The notes: generated by a model from the letters alone, not told the origin. A DNA stretch of 64,000 bases from Heterodera schachtii (GCA_023374025.1 SIJG01000045.1:310001-374000), one strand, 5' to 3'; counted from the first letter of the stretch, positions 35,854 to 48,659 are shown. Numbers and translations: made by a program.

Positions 35854-36024
35854 TGCAAAATTATAAGTTTGTTAATATATTTTTATTAAAAATATAAAAA
35901 ATTATTCTTAAAACTTTATTGAAAATGTTAATAAACAAACGAAGTAATATATATTTTTAAAATACAATATGGCGATGACATTTGAAAATCAAACTCAGCT
36001 TATCTATTAGAAGAAATTAGAAAA

Positions 36025-36279
36025 TGTTATGCCGGCCGATGGCAAACAAATAATCAATATTTATTTGGAGCAGAGTGGGAAAAGAAGACACAAATTTGGG
36101 GAGGAATATTTAAATAGCAAAAGAAGGAAATAACATAAATGAAAGAAGTGAACGGGGAGGGTCAACATCGCGGGTATTTATGGGCGGAAAAAGGGGCGTG
36201 ACATAATGAAGGGAAGAGGGAAATACAAACAAACAAAAGGGTCAAATGGGTACCGGACAATTGGGTCCCAACCCTAACA
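36025..36279 (-). repeat. 3' LTR of the retrotransposon
   Basis: 255 bp, TG...CA ends, identical by eye to the other LTR. The internal edge is followed by the polypurine tract. Confidence 0.92.
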
Positions 36280-36290
36280 TCTCCCCCCTT
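36280..36290 (-). promoter_or_regulatory. Polypurine tract
   Basis: On the minus strand AAGGGGGGAGA directly abuts the 3' LTR, as expected for the plus-strand DNA synthesis primer. Confidence 0.85.
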
Positions 36291-36339
36291 AAAAAGTGTC
36301 GGGCCTCCGTCCATCTACCGCATCCTCAGGTCGGCGATG

Positions 36340-38066
36340 TTATGCCTCTTCTCCACAGTCGGAAGCTCGGAGATCATCTTTCATTTGATCTCGTCGGCCG
36401 TCATTGCCGATTTGTTGCTTCCCGACAGGTGCACCGGATGAGGCGCTCTTCAGACCAAATCCGTCAAGAAGAAAATTAAAATTTTCATCTTCATCCGGCA
36501 TGTACGGCTGTACACTCTTTGCCGGGAATTCTCCAGTCGTGCCGTCCAAAAACTGAACGTCGTAAATGCCTCCTTTTTGGCTGATCACACATCCGGCACG
36601 CCGTGGCTCATCTCCCATGCTGGCGATCAAATTCGCTCTCACAGCGAAGAATTTCTGCCTTTTGCCACGTTGATCTTTTCCGAAAAATTTCTTCTCTTTC
36701 TTCTGGCTTCCTCCGTTCAGTTTGGCATTCTCAGTTTGGAACATGTCATTCAGACCATTCCTGATGGAGTCCGACAGTCCCAGTCTGTCCATCATGTCCA
36801 TTCCGAGTAAGTTCTTTGATCCGTCTTTGGAAACAAAGAAATGCCCAAACGCTGAACGATTTCCAAACGAAAATGTTGCATTTCCTTTGCCAACAAATGG
36901 TCGAGTTGTTCCATCGTGGTACAGAGCACGTTCTTGACAACGGCTCAAATTCAAAGCTCCGATTTGGCGCACCGTGTCCTCACAAAGAACAGTTCCTTCG
37001 GTGCCGAAATCTGCAATGAAATCCACGTTCGTTCCGTTCACATCAATCGGAACTTCGATCATTCCTTTCTTCCTCTGGTTCTCATCTTTAACCAGGAAAA
37101 TTCCTCCAACGCGGATGTTGTTCACCGCTTTTTCCTTCTTTCCTCCGTTCTTCTTTAGCCATGTCTGGTGCTTGGCACACATCCTTTCCAAGTGGCCATT
37201 CCTCTTGCACTTTCGGCAAACCGTTTCTTGGTGTCGGCAATTCCTCGATGAATGCTTCCCACCGCATCGCCAGCATTCGCGCTGCGAACGGTTGCTGCTC
37301 CGAGTTCCTGTCGACATGCTGCTCGCATTCGACGAATGGTCCGAGTTCTTTCGCTTCTTTTGGCACTTCAATTTGGCTGCCAACAAATGCTTCGAAACAT
37401 GTGGCTGCTGCTCCAGTTCCTTGGCTTCGGCGATGGTCGACATGTAGATCTTCAGGTCGTCTACCACGGTGTCGTACTTGACTGTGTCACCATCCGCTGC
37501 CAACTTGGCCAAAATTCTCGACCGCAGAGTAGCATCCTTCGGCGATTTCAAAGAAATAAGCAAAACCATACAATTGAATTGCTCCTCATTCAATTTCTTG
37601 AAGTTGAAATCCCTCAGAAGCTTCTTTTGTCGGTTGATGAAGGTGCCAAAATCTTCGTCGTCGTCTTTCACCGAGCGGAGACATTCATATCTGTCAATTC
37701 AAATGGATTGAGGTCGGCTGAACAATGCCTTCAGCTTCTCCGAAGTCTCCGCAAAGTCGAAGTCGATCACTTCTCTCGGTAAGACGGACTTGCAATACTC
37801 GCTGAACGTCGGTCCACACAATTTCGTCATCAACAGCTTCACCTTCAACTCGTCCTGAAGGTTTGGCGCGGCACAGTCCAGAGCGAACTCGAATCGCTTG
37901 AGCCAGTCCTCAATTTCACAGCCACGATGCTGACTAGCATCAAAACATTCCACGTCCGGGAGTGTTGGCAATTGGAGGCATTCTGTGCCGGTGGCGCGTT
38001 TTGCTGTTGTGCAGTCAACAATTGCTGCAAAATATCAGTCAAACGTTGAATTGCTGCGTCTCCCAT
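36340..38066 (-). pseudogene. gag-protease fused to integrase tail, interrupted
   Basis: The gag start (MGDAAIQRLT, 38066) changes frame near 37970; the capsid-like frame then runs to an in-frame TGA near 37696 and continues as the long frame 37671-36340. That frame has two CCHC knuckles (CWRCGGKHSSRNC, one residue shorter than usual, and CRKCKRNGHLERMC). The protease-like part has DFGTE where an active aspartic protease has D-T/S-G-A, and later NLLGMDMMDRLGL, the usual LLGxD flap partner. It then passes without a stop into FFAVRANLIAS...RAGCVISQKGGIYDVQFLDG, which resembles the C-terminal domain of Gypsy integrases. The RT-to-integrase-core region has thus been deleted in frame. The altered D-x-G suggests a dead protease. 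Confidence 0.8.
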
Positions 38067-38418
38067 TTTTGTCGTTCACCACTCTATTGCTAACAGCGCC
38101 TAGCTTGTTAACAGAGTGGGTGCGCGTGGATGAACTGAAAAGTGTCGCCTAGACACAAAATCAGTAGCGCAAAATTTTTTGAACTACTAACAGTGCCAAA
38201 CTGTTAGCAGGCCGAACAAAAATGTTGTTTATTATCGCCTAGATAATAAACAATTGCAGTCCTCAGCGATGACTCAGCAAATTTCGATTGCTGTTGACCT
38301 CTCCCTCCAATGAAGAGTCCAAAGTTTGGAAAAAGTTTGTTGAATGCTTCAAGCAAATCAACAAAATCCAAATGGTGCGTCCACAATTCAAATAAATATG
38401 CCCACAGTGCAATAAGAG

Positions 38419-38436
38419 TCAGCACGGGCGTCGCCA
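38419..38436 (-). promoter_or_regulatory. tRNA primer-binding site
   Basis: On the minus strand, two bases after the 5' LTR, TGGCGACGCCCGTGCTGA begins with the TGG that pairs with a tRNA CCA end. The tRNA was not identified. Confidence 0.65.
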
Positions 38437-38438
38437 AT

Positions 38439-38693
38439 TGTTATGCCGGCCGATGGCAAACAAATAATCAATATTTATTTGGAGCAGAGTGGGAAAAGAA
38501 GACACAAATTTGGGGAGGAATATTTAAATAGCAAAAGAAGGAAATAACATAAATGAAAGAAGTGAACGGGGAGGGTCAACATCGCGGGTATTTATGGGCG
38601 GAAAAAGGGGCGTGACATAATGAAGGGAAGAGGGAAATACAAACAAACAAAAGGGTCAAATGGGTACCGGACAATTGGGTCCCAACCCTAACA
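38439..38693 (-). repeat. 5' LTR of the retrotransposon
   Basis: 255 bp, TG...CA ends, followed by the GAAAA target duplication on the outer side. Confidence 0.92.
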
Positions 38694-39411
38694 GAAAAGT
38701 AGTACTGTGCGGATGCTATAAAAAAGGCTTTCCCATTTTTATTTGATTTCTTTAAGCTAAATCATTTTAAAAAGAATTTTCTTAAACTAATTCATTTTAA
38801 AGAAAATAACTAAACATATTTTCATATGCCTATTTTCCTATTTACTTATTCTTCTACTCTTTAAATTTTTTTTTGTATTTTGCCCATTTAAAGAATTAAA
38901 TGGACGGAAGAGAATTGGATAAAAATGGCCAAATCGATTAAAAAATTTGCATACATTTCCAAGGATTTCCCGTCTTCACAAATTGAATTTATTTCATTTT
39001 TTATTATTACTTATTACTTTATTTAATAAATAGTCATTTTTTCTTTTTTTAATCAATATTTTTGATTATTCACCCACCCAAATTTACTTTTTATTTCTTC
39101 AAATAATTTTCTCTTTGATATATTAATCTATGCTAATTTTTTGTAAAACCCAATTTACCTATTTCTTTCTAAATGAATTTGGTGTTTTTGATAAACATAC
39201 ACCCTCACAGATTTTTTATCTTAATATTTATTTTATTTTTGTTATTAATTTGGCAGTTTTGAAAAGCAATAATCAGTGGAATTCTGTTTAAAAGAATAAA
39301 ATATTAAATATTAAAAAGCAAAATAATTATTACAATTATATTAATTTCATGCAAATATGAGTTAGTAATAAAATAAAAATAAATAAATTTTACACTATAA
39401 ATATTTACTAA
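38694..39411. other. AT-rich spacer between two mobile elements
   Basis: No gene or repeat recognised apart from the GAAAA target duplication at its left edge. Confidence 0.5.
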
Positions 39412-39957
39412 CAAGGGAGTCACCCGAACTGTAAGTCGGAAAATGCATATGTGTTATATACCATTGGATAGAGCACGGTCGACTTCTATTGTAGATTTTT
39501 AATATTACGCCCCCATAGCGAGAAATACAAAAGTTATGAGGCCTCAAAAATGAAATTTTTGGTCTAAGTGCCGATTTCAAGCTTTTTCACTTTCTATTAG
39601 TTTCCAACCTTTACATTTATTATTATTTTTGCTTATTTTTACTAAAGAATATTAACAAACCTTTTTTAGTCTAAAAAATGGTTTTTTAAATTTTTTATTT
39701 ATATTGTACATTAATTTAAATTTAATGATTTTATGTTGGATTTGAACCCGAGCTCCAAAAATACGAATTTAACTAAATGAGCCATCAATTTTAAATGAAA
39801 ACCTAGCCAAAATTTCGATTTTTGAGGCCTCATAACTTTTTTATTTCTCGCTATGGGGGCGTAATATTAAAAATACACAAAAGAAGTCGACCCTGCTCTA
39901 TCCAATGGTATATCAGGCATATGCATTTTCCGACTTACAGTTCGGGTGGTTCCCTTG
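39412..39957. mobile_element. Fold-back DNA element (MITE), about 140 bp terminal inverted repeats
   Basis: The ends read CAAGGGAGTCACCCGAACTG and, in reverse complement, CAAGGGAACCACCCGAACTG. The arms stay similar for about 140 bp (to GAGGCCTCAAAAATGAAA-like sequence inside). The interior, about 260 bp, is AT-rich and non-coding. TAA stands directly outside both ends (39409-39411 and 39958-39960), a 3 bp target duplication that would suit the PIF/Harbinger group; a TA duplication with slightly longer ends is also possible. It needs a transposase from elsewhere. Confidence 0.8.
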
Positions 39958-39960
39958 TAA

Positions 39961-41470
39961 AAAGACACATTGAAAATGAAAAATATTGATAATAAATAAT
40001 AAATAAAAACATATAAATTACATATTTTTATAAATCAAACATAAGATATAGAATGAGATTAGCGAATTTTCAAGGTAATTCATTTAATTTGTGTATATTT
40101 AAGGGACATCATAAAATATAAATATATTATTTATGGAAATTAATGTCGATGTAACTTGAGCAACTCAAAGATTTATTTACCAAAAAATAAGATAAACCTA
40201 ATTAAATATTATTGGTTATTGAAAAACATCATCATAACAGTTAGATATTTATTATTTTTAATTAAAAATACAAATTTAAGATAATAAGCAATAAAATAAA
40301 CCCTCTATAATTTTGTTTATCTGCAATTAAAAAAAATATTGTTTCCATGCTGCATTAATGAATGCCCGAATAAAATAGAAACCAAAAATTCCATAAAATT
40401 AATCATAAAAAATAATTTTACAAATATTGATCAAAATACGAGTCGATGATATCCATCGAGTGCCCAAGTTAAAAGTTAAAGGTTAAAAATTAAAATATAG
40501 TATAAATAAATAATAAAGTATGAAAAGATTGATAATCACTTTTTGGTATTAAATTAGTAAGCAAGTTTTAAAATAAAAATAAAAGAAAGAATTCAGTAAA
40601 ATTTATTTATGATAAATTAATAAGATTATATTTATTTAATATTTAACTATTTAATTAGTCAAATGTGTTAACTGAAATGAATATACAAAAAATAAAAAAT
40701 TAAATAAAAATTTTTTATATGAACAAAAATTATAGGAAAGGTTGATAGAAAGATTATTAATGATTTAAATAGCAACAATCTCAAAGGAAACTCCAAGCAA
40801 TGAATTTAAATATATGTTTTCCTAAAAATATACAAATTAATTCATTTTATAGCGTGTCTTCGTTGATGAGCCAGAGAGGACTCATTTAGAAAGAGGTTTA
40901 GCTATAAACATAAAATTAAAGATCGCATAGAAAAATTATATAAATGATCAAGTTCTAAGGAAAAGACTGCCGCTGTAATTTAAATGAAAAGAATTTCATG
41001 CCCAAAAAGAGATCTAAAAAATCACACTTAATTATTGGTTAAATGAAAGCATAAAATAAAATTATTAAGCATAAAAATTTACTATTTAAGGGGCTGTATT
41101 GAATGAAAGTTTATTTTATTTTTTATTTTCTCCAAAGGCAACCAAAAAAAAATAGCTACAAAAGATGAAAATATTTTTTAAAAAATCCATTTTTATAAAA
41201 TGTACAAAACCAAAAGTAACATAAATAAATGTACCTAAAAAAGACATTATTTCATGAAAATCCATCTAATTATCTAACAAAGAAAATAGATGTTTATTTT
41301 AATAATAAAAAGTGTAAAAAAAGATTTTTTTAAATAGGAAAATTTAATTTCTATTTAAAAAGTAGTATAAAAATTAAACTCATTCACCCGTTCTGTTTGG
41401 ATGAGTTTTGAACTCAAAGTGGCAACAGAAAAAATTTTCAAACAAGTCAAATAACAAAGTAAAAATAAAA
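39961..41470. other. AT-rich intergenic DNA, A-rich on the + strand
   Basis: No gene supported. It contains the repeat at 41240-41434. Confidence 0.55.
41240..41434. repeat. Dispersed repeat, inverted relative of 35661-35853
   Basis: Reverse complement of the copy at 35.7 kb with modest divergence. The match stops about 45 bp before the hAT-type element. Confidence 0.75.
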
Positions 41471-41478
41471 GTTTATAC

Positions 41479-41794
41479 TAGAGTTGCACGGGACCGGGAT
41501 TTTTGACAAAAACCGGGACCGGGATCAGAAGGCTTAGACACTAGACCACATAACGATGTGAACAAAGGCAATAAATGAAATAAATAATTAATTTTTTTCT
41601 CTCAAAAATTTCTCATTCTTCACCAATTCCCTCTCTTTTCTCATCCAGACCCCCATTCTTACCAGTGCTTATTTAGTCCCGCCGGGACCGGGACTGGCAA
41701 AACCGGGACCGGGATTTCTGTTTTTCCAAATATCGGGACCGGGACCTGAAAAAACCGGGATTTCCCGACCCGGTCCCGGTCCCGTGCAACTCTA
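41479..41794. mobile_element. hAT-type MITE, 316 bp
   Basis: Perfect terminal inverted repeats of 21 bp starting TAGAGTTGCACGGGACCGGG. The 8 bp GTTTATAC is present directly outside both ends (41471-41478 and 41795-41802), the target duplication length of hAT transposons. Subterminal regions are packed with GGGACCGGGA copies in both orientations, plausible transposase-binding sites. The interior is AT-rich, encodes nothing and contains on the minus strand TGGTCTAGTGTCTAAGCC, a degenerate tRNA A box. A shorter relative is at 17940-18110. Confidence 0.9.
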
Positions 41795-41802
41795 GTTTAT
41801 AC

Positions 41803-44800
41803 CATAAAATAAACAAAATTTAATATAAAATTCAAACAAAAAATATGATTTTTAAGTTTTTCCTAGGTTTTTTTTTAAATTATATAATGGCCATGAAAAA
41901 GATATCCATATTTAAATTACATATCAAATAGATGTAAAACAAATATAAAATGAGGGTTAGCGATAAATTTCAATTACAGCGTGTATTCATAAAGATTAAT
42001 AGAAAAATTTTAAATATAAAAAAAATAAAAAAAATTAATAATTTGAATATTAAAACAATGGGTTAACAAATAAATATATAAATATTAACTCTAATAATAT
42101 TAAACATTTAATAAAAGCTTTATTGTTTCAGAAATAGGTATAATTATTGAAATAATGTTTTTTTTATGGACAACATAAATCTGATAAGATTAACAATACA
42201 CAAATTTCCTCCAAACCATCATAAATGATTAATAAAAACCAAATAATTTTTTTAGAAAAATAAATAAAAATACATGATTCTAAATTAATTTGTTTAAAAG
42301 AAACTGAATATTTATAAAAAATTCTATAAATTAATTAAAAACATATATTTTCCAAGTATTAAATCATTTACATATTATAATTAAAAATTAAAATAAAACT
42401 TCAAAACAAAAAATAATGCATTATTGGTTATTTTCTCAAAAAGGTGATACTTAAAACGAGAAACCTATAAGAAAAAACTAAATTAATACGCTAAAAGATA
42501 ATCGTTTACCTAATTTGTAAGGAAGAACTTTAAAATTTAAGAATTATATACGAAATTTTCAATTCTCTATTTAAATAATAAATATTTAAACATTTTCAGT
42601 TTATAATCACTAAAAATAATTGTATAACAAAATATTCCATTTGTCAAAATTAATTATTAATTTTGAGTCAAAAGTTTTATTTTAATTAACAATTTTTAAT
42701 AAAATTCAAAACAACAAAAATTTGAATAATAATTGGAAAACATTGAAAATTTTTAATTATACATATAAAAAAAAATTATACTCTTAAACACAAATAAAAT
42801 ATAAGAAAAAAAGCATTAAGAACCTTTATTGCTTAAAAACTTAATAATAAAGCTAACATCAATTACAAAACTACACTCAGATATTAATAGCTTCAGCATT
42901 ATTTTTCACGGAAGGATAATTTACCATAAAAAATATAAATGCAAATTAAACAATAAAAAAATAATATTTTTAACTGTAAAAAACACTCTATGAAATTTTA
43001 CTTAAAAAAATTAAAGGATTAAAATAATAAAATTTTACCAAATAATTAATAAAAGGAAATATGTTGATTAGAAAATCATTAGATGAACGATATTGACAAA
43101 TTAAATTTATAATATCTTAATCAAAAAATAATATTCTTGAGGTTTTACCGACATTTAAACATCACTTCAACAACGTACAAAATAACAAATAAGAAATTTG
43201 AATTTATAATATTCAATAATCTAATTATTTGAACGTAAATTAATAGCAAAATTCAAAAAATGCTGAAAACCAGTCTAATGTTAATTCAATAAATAAATAA
43301 TTCTTAATATCATAGCAAAAATAAAAATTCAAAAATTAACAACTTTATCAATAAATAAATTAGAACTTTAAAGCAAAAGAAAAAAACAAGAATTATTAAA
43401 ATTAAACTTTAAAACGACATTTAAATATAAAAAATGGGTACTCCAGCTGGATTTTAAAATTAAAAACCTTGAAAACATGTGATTTAAACGCATGTCTTTT
43501 CATAAATTTATATGTCACTTTTGAAATAAAAAGTGATTTTAATATTTTTAAATATTAATTTTATAAAAATTGTTTATAATACAAATTTTATAAAATTCTT
43601 ATGAAAATAAATAAACGAGTGACCAAAAATATGTATCTAATTTAAAGAAGTATTTTTCTAATAAATCTGTTCACGATTTAGATATAAACATATATTAAAA
43701 ATATTTTTGTTAAAGTTGGCAAATTAAATCGGATAAAAAAAAACGAAGAAATTGGCAATCATCTTATTATGACTGGAGACAACATGAAGTAATAAAAAAT
43801 TTTCAATTAATAATTTTTTAACAACTATGATATTTTATTTTCAAATAATTTATGAAAATTCTAAGCCTTGATTTGATTTTTTCATTACTTAAAAATTAAA
43901 AACTAATGCGAACATTGAATATTACAAATTAAATAAAATATTAAATCAAATATGCCCAAAAATAGTTGTGAAATGTAAATTCAATTTTGTCATATAGTTG
44001 TCAGATTATTTATTATGATCATAAAATCTAAATCATGAATAAATATTCCATTTGTCAAAATTATTTTTTTTTAAATTTGAATAATTCAAGAAAAATTTCT
44101 CGTTTTGCAAAATTTGTTTAAGAAATTGAAATTAGAAATGCAAAAGCACACAAATAAATATCTTAAAAAAATATTATTTTGAAAATAAGATAATAGGAAT
44201 TTTAATAAAGAATAAAAAGAATTAAAATGAATTGCATATAAAATACTTCATCGTAAAATAATTCTATGTATAAATTAATAAAAATAAAAATATTATCGAT
44301 CATTATTCAATTACAACGAAAAGTTATTGAGTAAATTTAAACAAAATAAATTATTTGTTTGTTTTTTAATAAATCAATAAATAATCTTTTGGCATTAGAA
44401 AATGTGATATTTTTTAATGTTTTGATTTAAGTATGGGTTTGCCTTATATGGATTTATTAAAAATTTTAATGAAATGTTTATCTATCTAACTAATAACTTA
44501 TATTTTGATATTTTTATCAAAATGATAGTAGGGATGTTACGTTCCAAAGTCTCGAAAAAAATATTAATAATGATTTATATCACTAAGCTGCATTTATATT
44601 TTTTTATGATATTTTATTTATTTCATAGCTACTAATATTTGTTTTCTTATTTTGGAGACTATGTTAGAATGTCGAACTAATTTTCAAAGGTTTTTTTTTT
44701 GATTTTTTTAAGAACAAGAATGATTTATGAGATTATAAATTTGAAATATTATTAGTTAAAATTATTTTTCAAGATTATTTAGATTAAATTTTATTAACAT

Positions 44801-47800
44801 TTCCCCAAGTTTGAATTTATCTGTAAAATTTCACAGTCAGATGCCAATTTATAGTGAAGGTAAAGAATTTCATTTAAATCATTAACTATTATTCTTCTTA
44901 TTTTTTGGGCATTAATTTTTTTTAATATGAGTAACAGTGATGCGTCTTTTGCAGTTTTTTAACATATTTTATGATGTTTTTTTTTTAATTTTAATTTTCG
45001 TTGATAGCATTCCGAAGTTATTTTTTAGTTTCCTGACTATGTTCAGCAAAACATGCCAATTCGGTTCGATTACACAAAAGCTCGTCCTTCAATTTATTTG
45101 TGATTTTAATTTTGTAATTCATAAAAAAATTTTTAATTCAATAGTTGACCTCTAATTATATAACCCAATTGCATGCCTTTTATTGTAATTCCTTATTTTT
45201 ATTTTTATAAAACTAATTGAGAACTTTATGAGTAAAAATGCATTTTTAGATATATTTTTGTTTAATAATTTTATGGTTATTTTTATTTATTTAATATTGT
45301 TGATCCTCGCATCTCAATTTTTTAATATTTTATTATATGCAATTGTGTAAAGTTCTTTTTATTTAAAGATTTTAGTTTTTTTCATTAGTTTTCATTAAAC
45401 TCAATCCTAGGTTATTTGAGCTAATATATATTTTTATTATTAGATAATTTGGACTTTATCAATATCTTTTTCATACATAATATGAATTATACAGTTATAA
45501 TTTTGAAGCTTTTTGAATAATTAATTTCAAAATTAACAAAAGTTTTTCTAATGAAATTTCATCGCCGGCGACAACCTTTTCACATTGTGGATCATCCAAT
45601 ATCCTCAGTTGTCCATAATGAATTTTATAAATTGAAACTGTGAAATGACTAAAAGATCATTATTTATTGGATTTTGAAATTAGCAAATATTTATTTTTCA
45701 ACTTTATTCCTCCTTTTTAATTATTTATCAGTTAAGGAGAACAAGCCTTTATTTTGAAGCTTTATATTTCATAAAATATATTAAATATATATATATATCT
45801 TATTTATTGTTTGAAATTTTATTAATATATAAAATAGTTATACTCTAAAATCAGAATTTCAACAATTAATATTATTTTAATTTTTGTATTTATAAATTGT
45901 TTTTATGTTTATAAATTAGAACAAATGTTTCTGTGGTGCCCCGGCCTTCTTCTATTTGCTCCAAGGAATATTCATTGAGGATGTGAAGCATTTTCTATTT
46001 TTGTAAATAAAAATTACACAAAATCTCATTACCTGAGTTAACTTTTAATTTTTCTTTTTTTAGAAGGAAATATATTAATTAATTGTAAAGTACTTTTATT
46101 AAATTCAATAAAGTGAAAGGCATAGGCTAGAAATGTCAATTATAATTTTTTATTTTTGTATTAATTTCTATTTATCAAGCTTTTTATGATTAAACTGATT
46201 GGTGATAAATTTCTCAACCTAAAATCAAAAAGTTACAATCAAAATAAATCTCTTAAGACCATAATTGATTGTTTTTGTATTAAGTATTGTTCAAGAATTT
46301 ATGATCCTGCTTAAATACTACGTACGACTTCTTCTAAAAATTTTTTAAAATTAGAAATTTTGATATTTCCATATTTAATTTATTCTATAGCTATCATTTC
46401 AATATTTACAATTTAACATTCGATAAATTGTTATATTTTACTATATTTGTAAAATTTCAAATTTGTTATAAAAAATTAAATGATATATTTTGTGTTTAGA
46501 TTATTTTTATTTTTATATGGTTTTCAATCTAAATGCTTTGATTTGTTCTATTTTTATTTCTATCATGGCGAGTAACCTTAGTATAGCTTCTTCCAGTTTG
46601 CTTATAAAGTATTCACAAGGCAAAATTATGTTCTTAAATCCATAAAAATTTTTTGTTGATTTCTCGAACAATGTACTGATCATTTTTTCGAAGGCGTGTT
46701 GGGTCATATGGCATTTTTAATCTAAGTTCGTTTCAATAATTTTTATTGCATTATTATATGAAAATTTCATTTTAGATTTTAAATTTTTTTATTGTAATGA
46801 AATTGTTGTGATAATTGTTTTGTTTCATAAGAATTTTTATTAAAGTAAATGTAAATATCCAAGTGGATTCATTGTTTTTATTTTATTTATTATTTAGTTT
46901 TACCTTATATTGATTGATCTTTTATCTAAAAAAATATAAATTGTTTTCGATTTATAAAATGGATTTCGTCGTCATATAACATACTAAAAAGATATTTTGT
47001 AAATTAAAATTAGGCTTTTAGCGATTTTATGAGTATAATTAAATATGTGACTACTGTATGACAAAATTAAAATGCCAATTCTAACCTGTTTTGTGTCTAT
47101 TAAAATTATTTAAATATCTTATTTGCTGAAATAAATGATTCAATTAAATTTGCAGCATTTATTACATCATTTTATATGCTTATATTCAATTATTTTTATA
47201 AATTCGTTGCCTTTTCTCAAATTAATGTAATTAATCTGAGCATTAAATTACTTTGGGTTTTTTGCATTTGATTAATTCATTATGAAATAATTCACTTCTA
47301 AATGCAAATTCCATTCTTATATTCGGAAATTGAATCTTTTCACTTTATTTTAACAATAAAATTTTACCTCTTTTGAACATTTTACATGCTTTGTGGGTGT
47401 CGTTGCGCTTTTGAGACAACTGCTTGAATTCAAGGTTAACTCGGCCATAGAATTTATAATAATATAAATTTATTTTTAAATTAAAGAGTACAACAGTTTA
47501 TATAAATTAAAATTAAAATTATTATAATCCAAATTTAATGGACTAAAATTATTTATGCTTATTCTCTGTAATTTTTGATTAATGAGATTTGTTTATTTAT
47601 TTTTTATTACATCATTTATATAATTTTCTTTAGTGATCCCTCCCTCGGATTAGGACATTTTGTAGTGATCCCTCGATTTATGGCTAAAATTTAAAACATA
47701 TTATCGCAATTATACTTGTTTATCGATACTTTTGGTATTAATGAGTTGCATTTTATTATTATTTAAATCTAAGTTCTGCATAATATTTTATGTTCATGAT

Positions 47801-48350
47801 TATCTTGCTATGTGGTGATGTATATCATTAGCTTAAAATGTGTAGAAAAATATTCTAAGGAAATTTTTAATTTTTATTTGGTATGAATTTAGCAGAATTT
47901 AAAAAATCTATTTATCTCCTTTTTGAGTCTAATTCAATTTTTTCATCGAACAAAATTAATTATTATAATAATGTTATACTAAATTCAAGTGAGACATTAT
48001 TATTTAAAACAAAATTAAATAATAAAATTATATATTTGTTCGGTTGTTTTCGCTTTATATTAGACATTCAAGTTCATGCTAATTATTTATTCGTCATTAA
48101 ATTTTCATTTTCGGCCAATTAGTTAGATGTTTTTCAAAGCCTTACTTTTATTTCGAGCTGTTAAGATTTTTTTTTTGCCGATTTATATTTTGGTGTAATT
48201 TGTATTTTTTATGCAATTTATATTTTTATAGCTTATTTAATAATTTAAAAAAATACAAAATTATTAACAAGCGGAAATCCAATGGCTGAAAAAATTCTGT
48301 AAATAAAAATCTTCCGAGTTCAAAATAAAATTTTTGCAATGAAAACTAGA
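41803..48350. other. Gene-free AT-rich DNA with a switch from A-rich to T-rich at about 44.3 kb
   Basis: Up to about 44.2 kb the + strand is dominated by A runs, and from about 44.35 kb by T runs. No gene is supported; open frames at 44937, 46513 and 47883 lack domains. A short inverted similarity links about 43985-44010 with 47045-47075. Confidence 0.5.
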
Positions 48351-48359
48351 GACAGGACA

Positions 48360-48460
48360 AGAGGGTTGGTCGAACGGTTTCGGTTAAACAACCGAAAAAA
48401 CTGAATCAATAAAACCGAAGAAAAATTCGATTTATTTCGATTTTTTGGTTTTTTTTGAAT
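48360..48460. repeat. Repeat with CGGTTTCGGTT and mirrored AACCGAA motifs
   Basis: A GC patch with GAACGGTTTCGGTTAAAC followed by several AACCGAA strings. Its style recalls the subterminal parts of hAT-type MITEs such as the one at 41.5 kb, but no paired ends were found. Confidence 0.45.
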
Positions 48461-48659
48461 TTGTATATTTATTTTTTTCAAAAAAACAATAAATTAGATT
48501 TTTAACAGAAAAAACGAAATATCACCTTTGAGAAAATTGTAGAGCTATTGAAGCACTAAAAAATAGTATTTTTGCTAAAAAATTTTCAATTTTCTTGTTG
48601 GTATCCCCTTCATGACATACCTCACTCAAGAATCAATTAATATAAATAAAATTTTGTAT

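Larger units (their letters stand above)
25800..36024. other. Gene-free AT-rich DNA, mainly A-rich on the + strand
   Basis: About 10 kb with no supportable gene and no open frame longer than about 60 codons. A runs dominate the + strand, with T-rich islands at about 30700-31060 and 31560-31800. Two related stretches (near 26660 and 35330) share a phrase like GACCAATTYTRA followed by CCCGAACCCG or CCTGAACCCG, so a diverged dispersed repeat is present. Confidence 0.55.
36025..38693 (-). mobile_element. LTR retrotransposon, young, deletion derivative (Ty3/Gypsy-like)
   Basis: Complete element of 2669 bp. Two LTRs of 255 bp (36025-36279 and 38439-38693) begin TGTTATGCC, end CCTAACA and appear identical. 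The flanks carry a GAAAA target duplication (36020-36024 and 38694-38698). A primer-binding site and a polypurine tract place its 5' end at 38693. The interior codes for gag, two zinc knuckles, a protease-like domain and the tail of an integrase, but reverse transcriptase, RNase H and the integrase core are missing. It must therefore depend on enzymes from a related full-length element. Identical LTRs imply recent insertion. Confidence 0.92.

Noticed and set aside
36974..37782. Long + strand open frames at 36974-37447 and 37252-37782
   Set aside because: Antisense shadows of the gag-protease frame, which has zinc knuckles and agrees with PBS and PPT orientation.
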